From positions 1-56,560 of the forward strand of contig JACCRC010000519.1 of assembly GCA_013813765.1 (NCBI GenBank): 56,560 nt of DNA, in the 5' to 3' direction. The notes under the pieces are model-generated. The model saw only the letters and a list, made by a program, of their open reading frames with translations, was not told where the DNA came from and did no database searches. The DNA comes from Deltaproteobacteria bacterium. GTDB lineage: Bacteria; Myxococcota_A; Polyangia; Haliangiales; Haliangiaceae. The position numbers and the translations under genes were made by a program. Shown here one piece after another: positions 53,042 to 56,560 of this stretch. The stretch's first letter is position 1, and each line of letters starts with the position of its first letter.

Positions 53042-53047
53042 ATTGTA
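53042..53047 (-). promoter_or_regulatory. Candidate -10 element of the structured RNA
   Basis: TACAAT on the minus strand differs from TATAAT by one base. It would start transcription near 53035, exactly at the first hairpin of the structured RNA. The -35 position is poor (TGGCGC with a 17-base spacer). Confidence 0.4.
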
Positions 53048-53112
53048 GTGGAAGTCGAGCCGATGCGCCAGGGGTCCGGAGTGCACGTGTGTTATGCAGC
53101 GCGCGGCAAACC

Positions 53113-53466
53113 ATGACCACGCGGCCCACCAAGCAGCTTGAGACGTTCCCGAACCCCAAGCCGGGCCGCGACTATCACATCCAGTTCGACTGCCCGGAGT
53201 TCACCTGCCTGTGCCCGATGACCGGGCAGCCGGACTTCGCAACCGTCCTGATCGACTACGTTCCCGACGCGCTCTGCGTCGAGCTCAAGAGCCTGAAGCT
53301 CTACCTCTGGAGCTACCGCAACGAGGGAGCGTTTCACGAGGCGGTCACGAATCAGATCGCCGACGACCTGATCGCCGCGATCAACCCGCGGTCCATCACG
53401 GTCACCGGAAAGTTCTGGGTCCGCGGCGGCATCGCGACGAACGTCGTCGTGACGCACGCGAAGTAG
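53113..53466 (+). CDS. queF: NADPH-dependent 7-cyano-7-deazaguanine reductase (short QueF)
   Basis: The 117-residue enzyme reduces the nitrile preQ0 to preQ1 in queuosine biosynthesis. It is of the short unimodular type. The nucleophilic Cys is in [14 protein letters not shown], and the QueF motif region is [16 protein letters not shown] with the downstream AFHEAVTN. The C-terminal strand [15 protein letters not shown] completes the tunnel fold. The ATG at 53113 gives the family start [15 protein letters not shown] a few residues in. No preQ1 riboswitch is visible; the upstream region instead carries the leftward structured RNA. Confidence 0.93.
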   Translation: MTTRPTKQLETFPNPKPGRDYHIQFDCPEFTCLCPMTGQPDFATVLIDYVPDALCVELKSLKLYLWSYRNEGAFHEAVTNQIADDLIAAINPRSITVTGKFWVRGGIATNVVVTHAK

Positions 53467-53477
53467 ACCGAAGGAGC

Positions 53478-53622
53478 AGAATTCTGAATTCCGGTTCCCC
53501 GTTCCCTAGTCCCTATTGTGAGCGGAGCGAGCCGAGGGTCTCGAGCCGGAGGTCGCATGCATTTGGTGCGACGCGCGCGACGTCGAGGGAATGGGGAACG
53601 GGGAACCGGAATTCGGAATTCT
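53478..53622. repeat. MITE-like element: 37-base inverted repeat with 71-base centre
   Basis: The left arm 53478-53514 and right arm 53586-53622 are inverted copies matching at 34 of 37 positions. Each contains GAATTCnGAATTCCGG and a GTTCCCC repeat. The centre holds a perfect six-base hairpin (GTCGCA 53552-53557, TGCGAC 53567-53572) and no coding frame. No clear target duplication is seen. The element sits between the convergent queF and ribbon-helix-helix genes, a typical place for small non-autonomous repeats. Confidence 0.6.
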
Positions 53623-53639
53623 CCTTCCCCCCGAAACGA

Positions 53640-53677
53640 CGAACGTCGCCGGTCCGCGGAGCGGAGGGCGACGTTCG
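53640..53677. other. Perfect 11-base-pair hairpin between convergent genes
   Basis: CGAACGTCGCC (53640-53650) pairs perfectly with GGCGACGTTCG (53667-53677) around a GC-rich 16-base loop that includes GCGGAGCGGAG. There is no T-run on either side. It may be a factor-assisted terminator for queF, or part of the neighbouring repeat element, whose centre also has a GCGGAGCGA motif. Confidence 0.45.
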
Positions 53678-53704
53678 AAGATGACCGAGTCCGCGCGAAC
53701 GGAC

Positions 53705-54169
53705 TTAGAACGTGAAGATCTGGTCGGGACGCTTCTCGGCCGGCTTTGGCGCGTTGGTGTCCGGCTGCTTCGGCTTGATGATCGGCGGCGGCGGATCGAC
53801 CGCGAACCGCGCGGCGGCCGACGTCATCGGAATCGCCGGGCTCGAGGGACGCGCCGAACCGAGCTGACCGAGGTGTGCGGCCGGCTGCTCGCTGCCGAGC
53901 GTGCTCTTGTTCGGTGTGCTGCGCTGGTCGATGTTGCTCGTCGACGGCATTCCAGTGGACGGACGCGCCGGCGTGCTGCTCGGCATCGGCCGCGGCGTGA
54001 TGTTCGTGATCGTGGTGGGGACAGCCGCGTTGCCTTCGCCAAGGAAGTCGTTCACGCGCGTCTCGACGAGCTGGCTCATCGAGATGTTGTTGGTCTCGCA
54101 AAACGCCTTCAGCCGCTCGTAGGTCGTGCGGCTCACACTAATGCTCCGTCGAGTCTGCTTCTTGGCCAT
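53705..54169 (-). CDS. Ribbon-helix-helix protein with long proline-rich tail
   Basis: The ATG at 54169 has a good AAGGAAAG ribosome-binding site. Residues 1-48 of 154 read as an RHH DNA-binding fold: the RRSISVSRTTYERLKAF strand-helix and NISMSQLVETRVNDFL. The remaining 100 residues are low complexity, rich in Pro, Ser, Thr and Asn, with no predicted fold, ending in RPDQIFTF. RHH proteins bind DNA as dimers and often regulate their own gene. The conserved C-terminal tip might be a contact motif. No toxin gene is adjacent, so this is not an obvious antitoxin. Confidence 0.78.
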   Translation of the reverse strand: MAKKQTRRSISVSRTTYERLKAFCETNNISMSQLVETRVNDFLGEGNAAVPTTITNITPRPMPSSTPARPSTGMPSTSNIDQRSTPNKSTLGSEQPAAHLGQLGSARPSSPAIPMTSAAARFAVDPPPPIIKPKQPDTNAPKPAEKRPDQIFTF

Positions 54170-54357
54170 GATCTTTCCTTACGCTACGGGTAGGGCATCG
54201 TCAAGGCTAACCTACTAGCCCTGGACTCCCGTTTGACGCGAGCAGATATACGATCGGCGTCTGACAGTCGACGCGTGATCGAACGCTCGCGTACGCACGA
54301 ACCTTTCGAGATCACTCATCGATCGGAAATGATCGAGGAATGATCCGGTCGGGATCG

Positions 54358-55275
54358 CTACGCCTTCGCGCGTTTCAGCCAGTCGATCGGGCGCAGGTGC
54401 GTGAGCAGCTCGGCCTCGCGCGTGCCGGGCGTCGGCATGACGTCGTAGTCCCACCGGACGAGCGGCGGGAGCGACATCAGGATCGACTCGACACGCCCGT
54501 TCGTCTTGAGCCCGAACAGGGTGCCGCGGTCGAAGATCAGATTGAACTCGACGTACCGCCCGCGCCGGCGCAGCTGCCACGCGCGCTCGAGCTCGCCGTA
54601 CGGCTCGACATTCCGGCGCTCGACGATCGGGACGTACGCCTTCAGGAACGACCGGCCGAGGTCCTGCACGAACGTGAACATCGCCTCGGGGTCGTACTTG
54701 TCACCCTTCGCGCCGAGGTAGTCGAAGAACACTCCGCCGACGCCACGCGTCTCCTGGCGGTGCGGCAGGAAGAAGTATTCGTCGCACCACGCCTTGAAGC
54801 GGTCGTAGTCACCGATCGGGCGATGGCGGTCGCAGGCGGCGGCGAGCACGGAGTGGAAGTGCTCCGCGTCCTCGGCGTTCAGGTAATATGGCGTGAGATC
54901 CGCCCCACCGCCGAACCACAGCGCGTCGCCCTTGATCAGGCAGCGGAAGTTCGCATGCGTCGTCGGGATCATCGGCGACCGCGGATGGAGGACCAGGGAA
55001 ACCCCGCAGGCGCGAAACGTGCGCCCCTGTCCCGGCATGTGATCCGCCAGCTCCGCCGGCAGCTCGCCCTCCACGCTCGACCAGTTGACCCCCGCTTTTT
55101 CGAACACCGCGCCGCCCTCGAGCACGCGCGCCACGCCACCGCCTCCGCCCGGCCGCTGCCACGCGTCAGAGCCGAATCCCGCGCCGCCGCCGCCGTCGGT
55201 GTCGGCGAGAGCTGTGCAGATATCGGACTGCAGGTCTCCGAAGAACTTCGCCGCGCGATCGAAGAGGTCCGACAC
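54358..55275 (-). CDS. hemF: Oxygen-dependent coproporphyrinogen III oxidase
   Basis: This 305-residue enzyme decarboxylates coproporphyrinogen III to protoporphyrinogen IX with O2. Family marks are GQGRTFRACGVSLVLHP, MIPTTHANFRCL, WFGGGADLTPYY, WCDEYFFLPHR, GVGGVFFDYL and RRGRYVEFNLIFDRGT with FGLKTNGRVESILMSLPP. The GTG at 55275 (VSDLFDRAAKFF) is chosen because it gives the usual length; a GTG at 55296 is possible. No strong ribosome-binding site is visible. It is divergent from the UbiB-family gene with only 37 bases between the starts. Confidence 0.93.
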   Translation of the reverse strand: MSDLFDRAAKFFGDLQSDICTALADTDGGGGAGFGSDAWQRPGGGGGVARVLEGGAVFEKAGVNWSSVEGELPAELADHMPGQGRTFRACGVSLVLHPRSPMIPTTHANFRCLIKGDALWFGGGADLTPYYLNAEDAEHFHSVLAAACDRHRPIGDYDRFKAWCDEYFFLPHRQETRGVGGVFFDYLGAKGDKYDPEAMFTFVQDLGRSFLKAYVPIVERRNVEPYGELERAWQLRRRGRYVEFNLIFDRGTLFGLKTNGRVESILMSLPPLVRWDYDVMPTPGTREAELLTHLRPIDWLKRAKA

Positions 55276-55312
55276 GCTCGGAATGCTACCATCCACACGG
55301 GAACTTCGTCGG

Positions 55313-56560
55313 ATGTGGGCAGCGCTTAGACTTCTTCGTGCGACGCGAATCTTCGCGGTCATCTTCCTCAGTTATCTGTGGCAGGTGTCCTGGTCGCGTC
55401 TCTACAAGTCGCGCTACGACACGAGGGCGCGCTGGAGCAAGATCAACCGACGCAACGCGCGCCGCATGTACAACGGCTTCGTCCGCCTGCGCGGCGTGTA
55501 CATCAAGCTCGGTCAGATCCTCAGCGTGATGGGAACGTTCCTGCCGCGCGAGTACACCGAGGAGCTCGAGGGACTTCAGGACGACGTGCCGCCGCAGTCG
55601 TACAAGAAGATCAAGGCGACGTTCGTCAAGTCGTTCAAGAAGCAGCCGCACGAGTGCTTCACCACGTTCAACGAGGAACCGGTCGCAGCGGCGTCGCTCG
55701 GTCAGGTGCACGAGGCGACCACGGCGAGCGGCGAGCGACTCGCGGTGAAGATCCTCTATCCGAACGTCGCGACCATCATCAAGATCGACCTCAAGGTCCT
55801 CGGCTGGGCGCTCGGCGTGTACAAGAACTTCGTCCCGATCCAGCAGATCAGCCGCGTGCACGAGCAGCTCGCGGACATGCTGCAGCGCGAGACCGATCTC
55901 GCGAACGAAGCGCGCTGCATCACGCGGATGGCCGCGAACTTCGCGAACGACCCCGACACGCTGTTCCCGGTGGTCCATCCGGAGTTCTCGAGCAACACCG
56001 TCATGACGATGACGTTCATGGACGGCGTGAAGGTCACGAAGAAGGACGCGCTCTCCAAGCTCGGACTCGATCCGTACGACGTCGCGACGAAGATGACGAA
56101 GATCTTCTACAAGCAGCTGTTCATCGATCGGTTCTTCCACGCTGATCCGCACCCCGGAAACTTCTTCGTGCAGCGCGGGCCCGATGGTCAGGTCCGGATC
56201 GTCGTGCTCGATCTCGGCAGCGCGACCGAGCTCTCCGACAACCTCGCCGACGGCATGTTCGACATCCTGCAGGGCCTCATGACCCGCAAGGACGACCTCG
56301 TCGTGCAGGGCATCAACACGATGGGCTTCATCGACCCGAAGGGCGACAAGGAGCTGCTCGAGCGCACGGTGCGGAAGTACTTCGAGAAGCTCCTCAACCT
56401 CAACATCACAGACTTCGGCAAGATGGACTACGACGCGGCCGCCGAGAAGCTCGGCGACCCCGACATGAAGCGCGACGAGCTGCGCCAGATCATGAAGTCG
56501 ATCGCGTATCCCGAGGGCTGGTTCTACGTCGAGCGCGCCGCGGTGATCATGTTCGGCCTG
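55313..56560 (+). CDS. UbiB/ABC1 (ADCK)-family atypical kinase, C-terminus cut off
   Basis: The ATG at 55313 opens a frame that runs to the right edge (416 residues seen). A short hydrophobic N-terminus (RIFAVIFLSYLWQV) is followed by the UbiB signature VYIKLGQILS with the KxGQ motif. Next come the Ala-rich loop EPVAAASLGQVHEA, the ATP-Lys in LAVKILYP, the ExD motif RETDLANEA, the catalytic loop FHADPHPGNFFV and the metal motif VLDLGSA. Members support ubiquinone/quinone biosynthesis and lipid homeostasis. Pairing with hemF suggests a respiratory or tetrapyrrole context. Confidence 0.9.
   Translation, partial: MWAALRLLRATRIFAVIFLSYLWQVSWSRLYKSRYDTRARWSKINRRNARRMYNGFVRLRGVYIKLGQILSVMGTFLPREYTEELEGLQDDVPPQSYKKIKATFVKSFKKQPHECFTTFNEEPVAAASLGQVHEATTASGERLAVKILYPNVATIIKIDLKVLGWALGVYKNFVPIQQISRVHEQLADMLQRETDLANEARCITRMAANFANDPDTLFPVVHPEFSSNTVMTMTFMDGVKVTKKDALSKLGLDPYDVATKMTKIFYKQLFIDRFFHADPHPGNFFVQRGPDGQVRIVVLDLGSATELSDNLADGMFDILQGLMTRKDDLVVQGINTMGFIDPKGDKELLERTVRKYFEKLLNLNITDFGKMDYDAAAEKLGDPDMKRDELRQIMKSIAYPEGWFYVERAAVIMFGL

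Noticed and set aside
52741..53112. 5' leader riboswitch (preQ1) for queF
   Set aside because: The AT-rich preQ1 aptamer pattern is absent and the structure signals favour the opposite strand with its own terminator.
53705..54169. Toxin-antitoxin system led by the ribbon-helix-helix protein
   Set aside because: No small toxin gene overlaps or adjoins; the neighbours are queF and hemF.
54199..54220. Possible -35 (TTGACG) beside a GGCTA...TAGCC palindrome upstream of the ribbon-helix-helix gene
   Set aside because: With normal spacing the -10 would fall on the ribosome-binding site and be a poor match, so neither promoter nor autoregulatory operator can be supported beyond suggestion.

Overview
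The window is a GC-rich, densely packed bacterial chromosome segment, most likely from a myxobacterium-type member of the Myxococcota (former Deltaproteobacteria). Several features point that way. There are secreted proteins with seven MopE-like Asp/Asn/Cys repeats each (DNDCDG type). Two proteins end in a MYXO-CTERM-like tail (small Gly/Cys stretch, one membrane span, Arg cluster). There are also many lipoproteins, kinase/receiver-type signalling proteins, a MerR-TPR fusion, and nucleotide-transporter-like proteins in what looks like a free-living genome. The placement is inferred from gene content only; the window contains no rRNA or tRNA.

Layout. 1-6444 (+): end of an acyl-CoA ligase, PhaC-like acyltransferase, EamA transporter, AlkA-like glycosylase, a pseudokinase-receiver fusion and a lipase-like lipoprotein. 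6445-9402 (-): an M4/M36-like metalloprotease. 9475-22195 (-): an eight-gene run, read from 22195 downwards, of HAMP-SpoIIE phosphatase, two tandem TonB-dependent receptors, a TPR protein, a PhnD-like binding protein, a prolidase, a triple-FKBP lipoprotein and an APH-fold kinase. 22247-29262 (-): DTW tRNA-modifying enzyme and two large MopE-repeat surface proteins. 29375-32830 (-): HNH, low-molecular-weight phosphatase, fructosamine kinase and acyl-CoA dehydrogenase. 32935-36278 (+): Fur-like box, feoA, feoB and a beta-propeller lipoprotein.

36275-41169 and 48148-51331 (-) each hold a paralogous pair: an Omp85-like barrel without POTRA domains, followed by a secreted lipoprotein with kinase-like motifs (Gly-rich loop, Lys, Glu, HxD[LM]xxxN and DFG). 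Between them lie a lipoprotein, a FAD oxidoreductase and a DUF1365 protein (+, 41294-44405) and two TLC/NTT-like transporters (-, 44407-48011). The cyclopropane-fatty-acid synthase-like gene that often accompanies the FAD oxidoreductase and DUF1365 lies just beyond the second pair (51455-52693, +). 52702-53035 probably encodes a structured RNA on the minus strand with its own terminator. Then come queF, a MITE-like inverted repeat, a ribbon-helix-helix protein, hemF and a truncated UbiB-family kinase.

The strongest candidates for something undescribed are the duplicated barrel plus kinase-like lipoprotein module, the minus-strand structured RNA, the TonB/TPR/PhnD-like/SpoIIE operon, and the nested-domain FGE-like surface protein.
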